A stretch of DNA of 41,970 nucleotides from Hyphomicrobiaceae bacterium (GTDB lineage: Bacteria > Pseudomonadota > Alphaproteobacteria > Rhizobiales > Hyphomicrobiaceae). The stretch covers positions 1 through 41,970 of the forward strand of contig PKEY01000030.1 of the NCBI GenBank assembly GCA_002919265.1. Direction: 5' to 3'. Each line of letters opens with the position of its first letter. Within the stretch, counting starts at the first letter, position 1. A program made the translations under genes and the position numbers. Positions 16,452-24,914 of the stretch are shown here, piece by piece. Under the pieces are notes generated by a model. The model did not search any database. It was not told the DNA's origin and worked only from the letters and a program-made list of their open reading frames with translations.

Positions 16452-17375
16452 TTAGTCAGTCCAGTAATCAGCGATCCAGGTTGCGGGAAGGAAGCGTCGT
16501 TGGATCAATCGGGGCAAGGAGCGTCGACCTGGGCGTTTCGCAAGGTCGCATTCGCCACGAAGAGCGGACTGAGGAGTGAAGGAACCGTAGAATATGAGAA
16601 TCCGTCCATTTGCTGGCGGTGTCGGACGGGTGAAAAAACGAAGAACTCGCGTTTTTGGTAAGCAAACGCGGGAAAATGCCGGGCACCAGGCTTCCGGCCA
16701 GAAGGTAACCTCGTCAACAGCCCGTGTAAGGAAGTTCTGCTCCTTGGAGGCGTAGACCTGAATGATGACGTCGGTGGGTGTAGCGTGGAAGCGATCAAGT
16801 ACCGCGTTTTCCAAACCGACAAAAAACTTTACGACTGAGCTGTTTCCGAAGCCCAGATGCGGATCCTTCCATTCGCGGATCATGCAAAACCGGCCTTCGA
16901 ACTCGAAGAAAGGGTCGATATTTCCTATGATTACGACGTCAAGATCGAGGAAGAGCGTCATGCCCTCAAGATCGCCGAGGGTTTTGTGGAACAAGCCCAA
17001 TTTCGGCCAGTGAACGCCAAGTCGCGGGTCGTAATCAAATTTTGGAAGCGGCTGACACTCGATTTCCGGATTGATGCCGTTTGTATCGTCAGTGAAACAC
17101 ACGAACCGGATGTTCCAGGTCGTGTTCCGTCGAACCATGCTGTAGAGCCGGTTTACGAATTCTGGCCCGTAACGCGTCCCCCACTTCATGCAGACGACGT
17201 TGGCGCGCTTCTCGCGCTGGGCCTTGAGATAAAGGGGATACCACAAGCTGCGAGAAGTTCGTGCTTGTTGTGCGTCAGGTAAATCGGAATGGTCCGTGGA
17301 AGCTGAGGAGGCGGATGTACCCCAGAGCAAGCTGCTGGACGCCTCGTTTGCCCGCTTAGAAAGAGTCGGAAACAT
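16452..17375 (-). CDS. GT-A type glycosyltransferase (GT8-like)
   Basis: The frame encodes 307 residues. The core begins near residue 57 with NVVCMKWGTRYGPEFVNRLY and contains a metal-binding D-x-D motif in LFLDLDVVIIGN. It ends in LPRLIQRRFLPATWIADYW, typical of this family in rhizobia. The first 55 residues are Ser-rich and unlike the family, so translation may begin further in or this may be a lineage-specific extension. The enzyme should use a nucleotide sugar and a divalent metal in the cytoplasm. It is the first gene of the minus-strand glycan unit that continues with the GT4 and FkbM genes. Confidence 0.8.
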   Translation of the reverse strand: MFPTLSKRANEASSSLLWGTSASSASTDHSDLPDAQQARTSRSLWYPLYLKAQREKRANVVCMKWGTRYGPEFVNRLYSMVRRNTTWNIRFVCFTDDTNGINPEIECQPLPKFDYDPRLGVHWPKLGLFHKTLGDLEGMTLFLDLDVVIIGNIDPFFEFEGRFCMIREWKDPHLGFGNSSVVKFFVGLENAVLDRFHATPTDVIIQVYASKEQNFLTRAVDEVTFWPEAWCPAFSRVCLPKTRVLRFFTRPTPPANGRILIFYGSFTPQSALRGECDLAKRPGRRSLPRLIQRRFLPATWIADYWTD

Positions 17376-17472
17376 TGGTCGCCGCCGAGACTTTGCATCT
17401 GCCGGCGACGATTGCTGTCGAGCCTTGCGGCAGGCTGTTTGGGAAGTCAGCTTACAGAGGTGTTGTGGAAAA

Positions 17473-17495
17473 CACGCCCTCGATATGAGGGCGTG
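17473..17495 (-). terminator. Hairpin, possible terminator
   Basis: CACGCCCTC (17473-17481) and GAGGGCGTG (17487-17495) form a perfect 9-bp stem with a GATAT loop. Read on the minus strand the stem is followed by TTTTCC, which fits a weak terminator for the SEC-C gene 120 bp away. Alternatively it is a leader hairpin upstream of the minus-strand glycosyltransferase unit. Confidence 0.45.
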
Positions 17496-17614
17496 CCGAA
17501 ATAGCGCTGGCTAACTCGTCCAAAGGCCTAACCAAGCATCAGTTAATGGTAAGGAGCGAGATTCTGACGTCTGGCGACTAACCGAGCAGGGCGACATGCT
17601 CGTGGAAAGCTGTC

Positions 17615-17842
17615 TTAAGCCGCCAGGCAGCATTTCTTGTACTTCTTGCCTGACCCGCAGGGACAAGGATCGTTGCGGCCAACTTTCGGGCCAGAGCGCA
17701 CGATTGGCGTTATCGACCGGTGATGGTGGTGGTGATGATGGTGGTGATGATCGTGGCCGCAGCCGCACGCGTCATGATCATGGTCATGGTCATGAGCTTC
17801 GTGGTGGCTAGCGCCTGCCTGCGTTTTGGTCTCGGTGCTCAT
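17615..17842 (-). CDS. His-rich SEC-C zinc-motif protein
   Basis: The 75-residue protein has two parts. The N-terminal half is extremely His- and Asp-rich: repeated HD pairs, a CGCG element and a run of ten His. The C-terminus is a complete SEC-C motif, [18 protein letters not shown], the zinc-binding element also found at the end of SecA, where it contacts SecB and ribosomes. The ATG at 17842 has GAGGG nine bases upstream; an earlier start at 17857 would add five residues. No signal peptide is visible, so it is likely cytoplasmic. Metal storage or delivery, or a small ribosome- or Sec-linked metal sensor, is inference. It is divergent from guaA. Confidence 0.85.
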   Translation of the reverse strand: MSTETKTQAGASHHEAHDHDHDHDACGCGHDHHHHHHHHHHRSITPIVRSGPKVGRNDPCPCGSGKKYKKCCLAA

Positions 17843-17963
17843 CGGCTGGGCCCTCAAACTTATGACTATACATGTATTGATTTACACAAATTTGCAGCAG
17901 ACGCCTGTTGGTCGCACCCGCGGGCCTGTTGCGCCCAGGAAGCGATTGTCGTAACGGCTCGCC

Positions 17964-19511
17964 ATGACAGACTCCGTCCTTATCCTCGACTTTGGCTCCC
18001 AGGTAACGCAGCTAATTGCGCGGCGCGTACGGGAGGCAGGCGTTTATTGCGAAGTGGTGCCCTTCAATAAGGCGGAAGAGGGGCTCGCGCGGCTTCAGCC
18101 GAAAGCCATCATCCTGTCCGGCGGACCGTCGAGTGTTTATGAGGAGGGCACTCCAGCCGCTCCGCCAATCGTTTTCGAGTCAGGCCTTCCAGTGCTCGGC
18201 ATCTGCTATGGCGAGCAGACGATGGTGGCGGAGCTCGGCGGTCGGGTATCGCCCGCCACGCATCGCGAGTTCGGCCGCGCCGAGATCGAGGTTATCGAGG
18301 ACTGCGCACTCTTCGAGGGGGTTTGGTCAAAGGGCACCCGCGACCAGGTCTGGATGAGCCACGGCGATCGCGTCGAGGAGCTGCCGCCGGGGTTCAAGGT
18401 CGTGGCCGTCTCGGCGAACGCACCCTTCGCAGCAATTGCTGATGAGCAGCGGCGGTTCTACGGGGTCCAGTTCCATCCCGAGGTGGTGCACACGCCGCGG
18501 GGAGCGGCGATTCTCGCCAACTTCGCCCGCAAGGTTGCCGGCTGTCGCGGCGATTGGACCATGCGGGCATTCCGGGAAACGGCTATCGAGCGCATTCGCG
18601 ATCAAGTCGGCAACGGTCGCGTTATTTGCGGCCTGTCCGGAGGCGTCGACTCGGCAGTCGCCGCAGTTTTGATCCACCAAGCCATCGGCGACCAGCTCAC
18701 CTGCATTTTTGTTGACCATGGGCTGCTGCGGCTGGGTGAGGCGGACGAGGTGGTCGAGCTTTTCCGCCGCCACTACAACATTCCGCTCGTCCATGTGCGG
18801 GCAGAGGACACTTTCCTCGCAGCCCTCGAGGGGGTGACCGATCCGGAAGCAAAGCGGAAGACGATCGGTCGCCTGTTCATCGATGTTTTCGAGGCAGAGG
18901 CAAAGAAGATCGGTGGAGCCGAGTTCTTGGCCCAGGGCACGCTTTACCCGGACGTGATCGAAAGCGTGTCTTTCACCGGCGGGCCTTCCGTCACCATCAA
19001 GTCGCACCACAACGTTGGCGGCCTTCCTGAGCGCATGCACCTAAAACTGGTGGAACCGCTGCGCGAGTTGTTCAAGGACGAAGTGCGGCAGCTGGGGCGG
19101 GAGCTTGGGCTGCCGGAAAACTTCATCACTCGGCATCCATTCCCAGGGCCTGGGCTTGCCATTCGCGTGCCGGGCGAGGTGACGCGAGAGAAGCTCGACA
19201 TCCTTCGGAAAGCCGATGCCATTTTTCTGGACGAGGTCCGGAAAGCTGGGCTTTATGAGACGATCTGGCAGGCTTTTGCCGTATTGCTGCCCGTGCGGAC
19301 CGTTGGCGTCATGGGCGATGCGCGGACGTACGATCATGTATGCGCGCTACGTGCCGTGACGTCGACCGATGGTATGACGGCCGACTATTTCCCGTTCCCA
19401 CACGATTTTTTGGGACGCACGGCCACCCGCATCATCAACGAGGTCCGCGGCATCAACCGGGTTGTTTACGACATTACTTCCAAGCCGCCGGGCACGATCG
19501 AGTGGGAGTGA
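17964..19511 (+). CDS. guaA: GMP synthase (glutamine-hydrolysing)
   Basis: The 515-residue protein matches the usual length. It converts XMP, ATP and glutamine to GMP, the last step of guanine nucleotide synthesis, in the cytoplasm. Residues 1-200 are a class I glutamine amidotransferase with the nucleophile Cys81 in GICYGEQ and the His171/Glu173 pair in FHPEVVHT. The ATP pyrophosphatase domain follows, with the P-loop SGGVDS at 225-230. The C-terminal dimerisation domain ends in the characteristic KPPGTIEWE. The gene appears to stand alone, with the SEC-C gene divergent upstream. No purine-type riboswitch is evident in the 121-bp upstream gap. Confidence 0.98.
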   Translation: MTDSVLILDFGSQVTQLIARRVREAGVYCEVVPFNKAEEGLARLQPKAIILSGGPSSVYEEGTPAAPPIVFESGLPVLGICYGEQTMVAELGGRVSPATHREFGRAEIEVIEDCALFEGVWSKGTRDQVWMSHGDRVEELPPGFKVVAVSANAPFAAIADEQRRFYGVQFHPEVVHTPRGAAILANFARKVAGCRGDWTMRAFRETAIERIRDQVGNGRVICGLSGGVDSAVAAVLIHQAIGDQLTCIFVDHGLLRLGEADEVVELFRRHYNIPLVHVRAEDTFLAALEGVTDPEAKRKTIGRLFIDVFEAEAKKIGGAEFLAQGTLYPDVIESVSFTGGPSVTIKSHHNVGGLPERMHLKLVEPLRELFKDEVRQLGRELGLPENFITRHPFPGPGLAIRVPGEVTREKLDILRKADAIFLDEVRKAGLYETIWQAFAVLLPVRTVGVMGDARTYDHVCALRAVTSTDGMTADYFPFPHDFLGRTATRIINEVRGINRVVYDITSKPPGTIEWE

Positions 19512-19730
19512 TTTGAGGTCTGCTACCGGCTGGTACGGTCAGGCATCAGAACACAGGTAAGGCCCGCGTCCCTCTAGACGGGGAACAGAACTATGTACCG
19601 GCTGGCCCAGCAAGCGGCGCTGCCGGGATTCAAGCTGACCGGGACCTGGCGGTTTCGTCACAGCGAAGTTGGATCGCTGGATACCGCGCAGAGTGGTCGC
19701 GAAGGTGCCGTCAAGCGCATCGACAAGATT

Positions 19731-20174
19731 TCAAGTAGAAGCAGGACGTCCGGATGTGCTGGCTTGGGTCGTGATATCGCCGCGATACACGATATGTACC
19801 TTGTTCCCATCGGGGTCACGTAAGTAGGCACCGAAGTAGCCGTCGCCGTAGTGGGGGCGTGGGCCAGGAGCCCCTTCATCCGTTCCGCCCGCTGCCAGGC
19901 CGGCTGCGTGAGCGGCGATGACGGCGGCTTCACTTGGGGCGAGGAACGCGACCATGCTGCCGTTTCCGGGAGTCGCCGGCAGACCGTTGAATGGGGAATA
20001 AGCGTAGAAGCGCGGCAATGATTCGCCGGGCCTGATCCAGCATAAGGAAGGCGGGCCGCCATCCGGCGTAACCGGCCGCCGGCGCAGTCCAAGCGGCTCA
20101 AGGATGGCGTCGTAGAATCTGCCGGCGCGAGAAAGGTCGTTGACCCCGACCGTCACATGGCTGAACAGGAGCAC
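19731..20174 (-). CDS. VOC-family (glyoxalase/dioxygenase-fold) protein
   Basis: The 147-residue protein has the paired beta-alpha-beta-beta-beta layout of the vicinal oxygen chelate family. It starts with FSHVTVGVNDLSRAGRFYDAILEPLG, where the first metal-ligand His lies. The family closing motif is YLRDPDGNKVHIVY. The start is a GTG at 20174 behind GGAGGGGAGAC. It is 18 bp downstream of the PhzF-like gene and probably co-transcribed with it. Substrate and reaction (glyoxalase, dioxygenase or antibiotic-binding) cannot be told from sequence. The 219 bp beyond its stop, up to guaA, show no gene. Confidence 0.85.
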   Translation of the reverse strand: MLLFSHVTVGVNDLSRAGRFYDAILEPLGLRRRPVTPDGGPPSLCWIRPGESLPRFYAYSPFNGLPATPGNGSMVAFLAPSEAAVIAAHAAGLAAGGTDEGAPGPRPHYGDGYFGAYLRDPDGNKVHIVYRGDITTQASTSGRPAST

Positions 20175-20192
20175 GTCTCCCCTCCATCGTAT

Positions 20193-21038
20193 TCAAAAGC
20201 CTTGCAGTGTTCCCTCGACCTGTGTCCGGGTGTCGCCCCCAATCCATATCTGCCCGGTGTCATCGCGGCTGACATAAATGCGTCCGTTCCGTTCGAGGCA
20301 GCGTCCCTGCGCAGCGACGTAGTCGTGATCCACGGCCCCGGACTGGAACAGCCATTGCGCCACAGCGGCATTGAGGCTTCCCGTGACAGGATCCTCTACG
20401 ATCATTCCGAGGTGGTTGTTGAAAAAGGCGCGAACCTCGAACGCCTCGACACTACCGGGCGGATGTGGGCCGACCACACCAATATCAATCCGGCCCGACC
20501 AGCTTCGCGCAGGATTCAGGGAGAGCACTCTCTCGGCAGACGCCAGTCTTACACCAAGCCAACCGGGGCCGTTATCGATCCATGCGGCATCGACGATCTC
20601 GCTTGGTTGGATTCCCAGAAAGCATTGGGCCTCGTTCAGCTCGGCGGCAGAAGGCGGCTCGAAACGGATCAAGGGCGGTGCCGCGAAAGCGAGGCGCGTC
20701 TGGATGCGCCGGATGGCGATCAAACCTGCTTCACACTCCTGAACGATCTTTCCAGGAAGCTTGGGTAGATTCCCTGCCGCGAGCCAAGCGTGACAACTGC
20801 CTAGCGTCGGGTGGCCGGCGAATGGCAGCTCCCTCTCCAGACTGAAAATCCTCACCCGATAGTCGGCATCCGAATGTCTCGGCGGCAGAAGGAAAGTCGT
20901 CTCCGACAGATTGAACCAGCGCGCCAGCTTCTGCATTCCCGCCGTGTCGATCTCGTCGGTCGCCACGACGACCGCCACTGGATTGCCGGAAAACGCGTCG
21001 GATCCGAATACGTCGACCATCTGGAAGGGAAATTTCAT
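20193..21038 (-). CDS. PhzF-family isomerase-like protein
   Basis: The 281-residue protein has the duplicated diaminopimelate-epimerase-like fold of PhzF. Visible family landmarks are VDVFGSDAFSGNPVAVV at the N-terminus, NLSETTFLLPP with the catalytic-type Glu, ELPFAGHPTLGSCHAWL, and DPVTGSLNAAVAQWL in the second half. No other phenazine genes are present, so phenazine synthesis is unlikely. Most chromosomal members are housekeeping isomerases of unknown substrate. GAAGGG precedes the ATG at 21038. It forms a two-gene unit with the VOC gene downstream. Confidence 0.9.
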   Translation of the reverse strand: MKFPFQMVDVFGSDAFSGNPVAVVVATDEIDTAGMQKLARWFNLSETTFLLPPRHSDADYRVRIFSLERELPFAGHPTLGSCHAWLAAGNLPKLPGKIVQECEAGLIAIRRIQTRLAFAAPPLIRFEPPSAAELNEAQCFLGIQPSEIVDAAWIDNGPGWLGVRLASAERVLSLNPARSWSGRIDIGVVGPHPPGSVEAFEVRAFFNNHLGMIVEDPVTGSLNAAVAQWLFQSGAVDHDYVAAQGRCLERNGRIYVSRDDTGQIWIGGDTRTQVEGTLQGF

Positions 21039-21244
21039 GGTCGGTCACCCTTCGAACATTGCCTCAAGCCTGCATGGCCGCCGCGTCTCTCCCTGGATCG
21101 TGCAGCCTTTGTAGCGGTGGCCGCAAAGCGCGTCATTGCGAAAAGATATCAGGGAGCGTCCCAATTCGTTGCTCCCTTCTCGTGGTGCGTATGCTTGGCT
21201 ACCGCGCCGACAATCTGCTGCACCAGGTAAAACCGTTAAACACG

Positions 21245-22828
21245 TCATCTTCTTGCGGACCGGACCACCAGCTCTTCCAGGTCGAGATTGCGCTCCAGCT
21301 CGTAAAGAACGTGATTGTCGATCTGGCCGGAGCGGTGCAGTCGCAGTAATTCAGAGCGTGCCGCGGCGATCGCCTCCAGCTTGAGACTGAGATGGGCTTG
21401 CAGCTGCTGGCGATGCTGTTCAGGGTCTTCCGAGTAGAGCCTGATCCTGTTTGAGCGGTGTCGGTAGGCTTCGAGCAAGTCGGAGTCCAAGAAAACTCCC
21501 TCTGGTCCCGAAGAGCGTTGCTCGACAAGTTTCGCCTGTACCTCTGCGAGCGCGGCTTGGGCATCCGCCAGGTTTAGTGGCGCGACGTGGGAGCCTGCCT
21601 CGGGCGGACGCAGATGGCGAATAACAAAACCAAGCGTGGTGCCCTGGAGGAGCACCGTCACCAGGATCACTATGAAGGAAGCCACGACTATGAAGTCGCG
21701 GCCCGGCACGTCGTCAGGCACGCTGAGGGCCACTGCCAGAGTTGCCACGCCGCGCATTCCAGCCCAGCTCAGGACTGCTGAACCACGCCAGCCAAGGCTC
21801 TGGATGCGTGCCAGCCCGAGTCGATGGCAAAGCTCAGTGATGGCGTCTGAGAGAAAGACCCACGCCACCCGTGCCAACGTCAGTGCCAGGAGGATCCAGA
21901 GAGTCGGCTCTAACATCTGGTGCAGCACCACGTGGAGGCCGCCGGCTCTCTCGATGACTTCTTGCAGCTCGAAGCCGATGAGGATGAACACACTGGCCTC
22001 GAGCAAAAAAATCATCACGTGCCAGAACGAGAGACTGCGCACACGGATTGCAGCGGATAGCACGGCATGCTGATACCAGCCGCAAACGAGCCCGGTGACG
22101 ACTGTGGCGATAACGCCGGAAACTTGCAGCCTTTCCGCCAGGAGGTAGGTGCCCCAGCACGTGAGCGCAGTGAGCGCGGTGACGAGGTACTCGTCGTGCA
22201 GCCGCTTCGCGACGTAGACCCAAAGGGCTCCCATCACAGCGCCTACGGCAGCGCCCCCCAAGCCGATGAGCAGGAAGCTGCCAACTGCCTCGAAGGCATT
22301 GAAGGCGCCCGTCACCGCCGCAGCTACAGCGAAACGGAACAACACGAGCCCTGCGGCATCGTTCAGCAGACTTTCTCCCTCAAGCAGGATCGCCAGGCGT
22401 GGCGGGAGTTGCACTCGCTGCAACACCGCGCGCGCTGAAATCGCGTCCGGCGCCGATACGATAGCGCCGAGCACCGCGCAGGCTGCCCAAGGTAAGTCGG
22501 GCATCAGCATGTGCGTAACGAGCGCGACGACAGCCGTCGTGAATATGACAGCGCCGACGGCCAGGGAGAGAATGCCGACGAGATGGCGACGCAAATGGCG
22601 CAGGGGGATGACCCACGCGCCATCCATCAAGAGCGGCGGCAGGAACAGAACCAGCACCAATTCGGGTTCGAGAGTGACGGGCGGCAGGCCAGGCACGAAG
22701 GCTAACACCGCGCCGCCGAGGATGAGGACTGCGGCTGGCGGCACCCTCAGCCGGTTGGCCAGATAATGGAGCGCAACGGCCGCCAGCAGCATGGCGAGCA
22801 CGAGTTCAAACAGAATTAGCCCATCCAT
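21245..22828 (-). CDS. Na+/H+ antiporter, CPA1 family
   Basis: About 527 residues from the ATG at 22828 (a TTG at 22840 is the alternative), behind GGAGAGAGG. Some twelve hydrophobic segments fill the first 400 residues, with the family motif LLEGESLLNDAAGLVLF and the preceding AIVSAPDAISA containing the conserved Asp. The C-terminal 120 residues are hydrophilic and charged, as in NhaP/YjcE-type exchangers, where this tail is regulatory. It would exchange cytoplasmic Na+ or K+ for external protons at the inner membrane. It is divergent from the DUF1538 operon across about 220 bp, so the two may be co-regulated, for example by ion stress. That link is inference. Confidence 0.92.
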   Translation of the reverse strand: MDGLILFELVLAMLLAAVALHYLANRLRVPPAAVLILGGAVLAFVPGLPPVTLEPELVLVLFLPPLLMDGAWVIPLRHLRRHLVGILSLAVGAVIFTTAVVALVTHMLMPDLPWAACAVLGAIVSAPDAISARAVLQRVQLPPRLAILLEGESLLNDAAGLVLFRFAVAAAVTGAFNAFEAVGSFLLIGLGGAAVGAVMGALWVYVAKRLHDEYLVTALTALTCWGTYLLAERLQVSGVIATVVTGLVCGWYQHAVLSAAIRVRSLSFWHVMIFLLEASVFILIGFELQEVIERAGGLHVVLHQMLEPTLWILLALTLARVAWVFLSDAITELCHRLGLARIQSLGWRGSAVLSWAGMRGVATLAVALSVPDDVPGRDFIVVASFIVILVTVLLQGTTLGFVIRHLRPPEAGSHVAPLNLADAQAALAEVQAKLVEQRSSGPEGVFLDSDLLEAYRHRSNRIRLYSEDPEQHRQQLQAHLSLKLEAIAAARSELLRLHRSGQIDNHVLYELERNLDLEELVVRSARR

Positions 22829-23046
22829 ACCTCTCTCCAAACCGGGGCGGCCGTAGCCACAAACAGTATTGCGTGTCGCTGGATATCGAAAAAAGCCGCG
22901 AAGGCGCTAATCCATGGAGCAGCGATGCTTGTCAACGGCTCAGGCTTGCGCTCGTTGCCGAGAACCAGCTAGACCTGTCTGACCGCTTCTGAAGTGCTTC
23001 CTCCGCAATTCTGCGACTTGGCTGAACACGCGCGCGGCAAGGATTC

Positions 23047-23742
23047 ATGTGGTCGGAACTGAAGAGACGCCTTGTGGAGGTGCTGCAAACCGTGGCGCCG
23101 TTGGTCGGCGTGGTCTGTGTCCTGCAGCTGACGCTCGTGCAAGCGCCGTTGGCCGTCTTTCTTCAGTTTCTGATCGGCTCAGCGCTGATCATCGCGGGAA
23201 TGTTCCTGCTCTTTCTTGGAGTTGACTACGGCATTGTTCCCATGGGCCGCTTTGTCGGCGGCGAGCTGCCCCGAAAAGGCTCGGTGGCGCTCATTGTTCT
23301 GGTCGGCTTCGCCATGGGATTTGCGACGACGGTCGCTGAGCCCGACGTGCTTGTACTCGCTGTACAGGTGGATCAAATTTCGCAAGGAAATATCGACCGT
23401 CTGACAGTCTTGACCGTCACGGCGCTGGGGGTCGGTGTTTTCGTGGCTCTGGCCATGGCGCGGATCATCTATGACATTTCGATCCGCGTGATGCTCACGC
23501 TCTCGCTTGCGGCCGTTATCGCTCTCTCATTTATCGCCCCCGCGAAATTTGTGCCGATGGCTTACGACGCAGGGAGTGTCACGACGGGCGTTCTGACCAC
23601 TCCGGTGGTCATTGCTATAGCAGTTGGTTTGACATCGGTTCTTGCTGGCCGATCTGCCGTTTCGGATGGCTTCGGACTGCTTGGCTTCGCATCGATCGGC
23701 GCCATCATCGCGATCATGCTCATGGGATTGGCGATGCAATGA
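23047..23742 (+). CDS. DUF1538 membrane protein, first subunit
   Basis: The 231-residue protein has about six to seven hydrophobic segments. It carries the paired DUF1538 landmarks GFATTVAEP (about residues 93-101) and AYDAGSVTTGVLTTPVVIAIAVG (about 175-197), each with charged residues inside otherwise membrane-like sequence, as in transporter re-entrant loops. Some homologues appear as one protein with two such halves; here the halves are separate genes. AAGGA precedes the ATG. Its TGA overlaps the ATG of the next gene (ATGA at 23739-23742), so the two are translationally coupled. The substrate is unknown; an ion or small anion is a guess from the neighbouring PII-like protein. Confidence 0.85.
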   Translation: MWSELKRRLVEVLQTVAPLVGVVCVLQLTLVQAPLAVFLQFLIGSALIIAGMFLLFLGVDYGIVPMGRFVGGELPRKGSVALIVLVGFAMGFATTVAEPDVLVLAVQVDQISQGNIDRLTVLTVTALGVGVFVALAMARIIYDISIRVMLTLSLAAVIALSFIAPAKFVPMAYDAGSVTTGVLTTPVVIAIAVGLTSVLAGRSAVSDGFGLLGFASIGAIIAIMLMGLAMQ

Positions 23743-24470
23743 GCGGGATATCGTTGCTACAGGAAGTGGCCGATACGGCGTGGAGCGTCGCCATGGCCAT
23801 ATTGCCGCTCGCGGTGCTCTTCGGGGCATTTCAGATATTCTTGCTCAATCTGCCGCGTAAGCAGATCAAGGGCATCGTGATCGGAACGTTTTACGCGGCG
23901 GCCGGATTGTTTCTCTTCCTGCTGGGCGTCGAAATCGGGTTTCTTCCCTTCGGCCGGGCTATCGGCGAAGCGCTCGGTTCGCTTGGAAACGACGGGATTG
24001 TTCTTTTGGTTGGCCTGTTTCTCGGCTTCGTGACCACGTGGGGAGAACCAGCGGTTCGCATTCTTGCACACGAGATCGAGGAGGCTTCAAACGGATCTAT
24101 CCGGGAATCTCTCGTCGTAATGGCCGTCTGTATCGGCGTTTCCCTCGCTGTCGCCCTGGGGCTACTAAGAATCGTCTACGAGATTTCCATCCTCTACCTG
24201 CTGGTGCCTGGCTATGTGCTGGCGTTGGTGCTCACCTGGCTGAGCCGCAGGGAATTCGTTGCGATTGCCATTGATTCCGGCGGAGTAGCGACGGGGCCGC
24301 TGGCCAATACGTTTCTTCTGGCACTTGCGCTGGGCGCAGCTGCATCCAACGGTGGACAGGATCCGATGGTGCAGGGGCTGGGCCTCGTGGCACTTATTGC
24401 GTTGGCGCCGATTATATCCGTGATGTTGCTCGGTCTTCTCATCCGGTGGAAAGCGTCCGGGAAGGAATGA
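23739..24470 (+). CDS. DUF1538 membrane protein, second subunit
   Basis: The 243-residue protein parallels the upstream one: about seven hydrophobic segments, GFVTTWGEPAVRILA in the middle and AIDSGGVATGPLANTFLLALALG near the C-terminus. The acidic residues E (in T-T-x-x-E-P) and D (in D-S-G-G-V-x-T-G) are conserved in both subunits. This suggests a pseudo-symmetric heterodimer with two equivalent half-sites. It overlaps the upstream gene by four bases, and the PII-like gene begins three bases after its stop. I see no ATP-binding motif, so it is unlikely to be ATP-driven. Confidence 0.85.
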   Translation: MSGISLLQEVADTAWSVAMAILPLAVLFGAFQIFLLNLPRKQIKGIVIGTFYAAAGLFLFLLGVEIGFLPFGRAIGEALGSLGNDGIVLLVGLFLGFVTTWGEPAVRILAHEIEEASNGSIRESLVVMAVCIGVSLAVALGLLRIVYEISILYLLVPGYVLALVLTWLSRREFVAIAIDSGGVATGPLANTFLLALALGAAASNGGQDPMVQGLGLVALIALAPIISVMLLGLLIRWKASGKE

Positions 24471-24472
24471 AC

Positions 24473-24802
24473 ATGCGCAAACCCTCTCTCATTGTCACCA
24501 TCGTGCGGAAAGGATGGGGGCAGCCCGTTCTCGAAGCATCGGTCAAAGCGGGCGCGACTGGCGGAACCGTTCTTTTCGGCCGGGGAATTGGGGTTAATGA
24601 GAAGGATACGATTTTTGGTATCCCCATCGAGCCGGAGAAGGAAATCGTACTGACGCTTGTGCCGGAGGAGGCCGCCGAGGGCATACTCGACGCAGTGGTT
24701 CGGGAAGTTGAGCTGAACGAGCCTGGGCGTGGGCTGGCGTTCATTGTCCCGGTAACCAAGGTCGTCGGGATCCCGCATATCGAGACGCAAACTTCAGAAT
24801 AG
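24473..24802 (+). CDS. Divergent PII-like signalling protein
   Basis: The 110-residue protein has the length and fold pattern of PII (ferredoxin-like trimer). It shows LIVTIVRKGWGQPVLEASVKAGATGGTVLFGRG, a short T-loop region, PEKEIVLTLVPEE matching the PII beta3 region, and RGLAFIVPVTKVVGI at the end. The uridylylated Tyr51 of GlnB/GlnK and most of the long T-loop are missing, so classical GlnD control is unlikely. The ATG at 24473 has GAAGGA six bases upstream; an ATG at 24467 overlaps the previous stop. By position it probably binds and gates the two DUF1538 proteins in response to a nucleotide, as GlnK does for AmtB. That role is inference. Confidence 0.85.
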   Translation: MRKPSLIVTIVRKGWGQPVLEASVKAGATGGTVLFGRGIGVNEKDTIFGIPIEPEKEIVLTLVPEEAAEGILDAVVREVELNEPGRGLAFIVPVTKVVGIPHIETQTSE

Positions 24803-24830
24803 CGCCTTTCCGGTCTCTGATTCCTAGCCA

Positions 24831-24861
24831 AAAAAAATGCCCCTCAGCATTACTGAGGGGC
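24831..24861 (-). terminator. Rho-independent terminator (minus strand)
   Basis: GCCCCTCAG (24839-24847) and CTGAGGGGC (24853-24861) form a 9-bp stem with a 5-base loop. On the minus strand it is followed by an A-T pair and seven T residues (24837-24831). It ends the small secreted protein gene at 24915-25169 and may also stop read-through from the convergent PII-like gene. Confidence 0.92.
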
Positions 24862-24914
24862 TTGAGAGCTTCGGCCCGGTGAGGGGTCTAGGGGACTCCG
24901 GGGCGAAGTTTTGA

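Noticed and set aside
17700-17760. Run of ten His codons that looks like an engineered His tag
   Set aside because: The codons are mixed CAC and CAT inside a natural His/Asp-rich region with a SEC-C domain, so it is native sequence.
18327-19040. 237-codon minus-strand frame inside guaA
   Set aside because: It is antisense to a well-supported GMP synthase and has no family resemblance.
19593-19823. Short + strand frame after guaA
   Set aside because: It overlaps the end of the VOC gene on the other strand and has no coding features.
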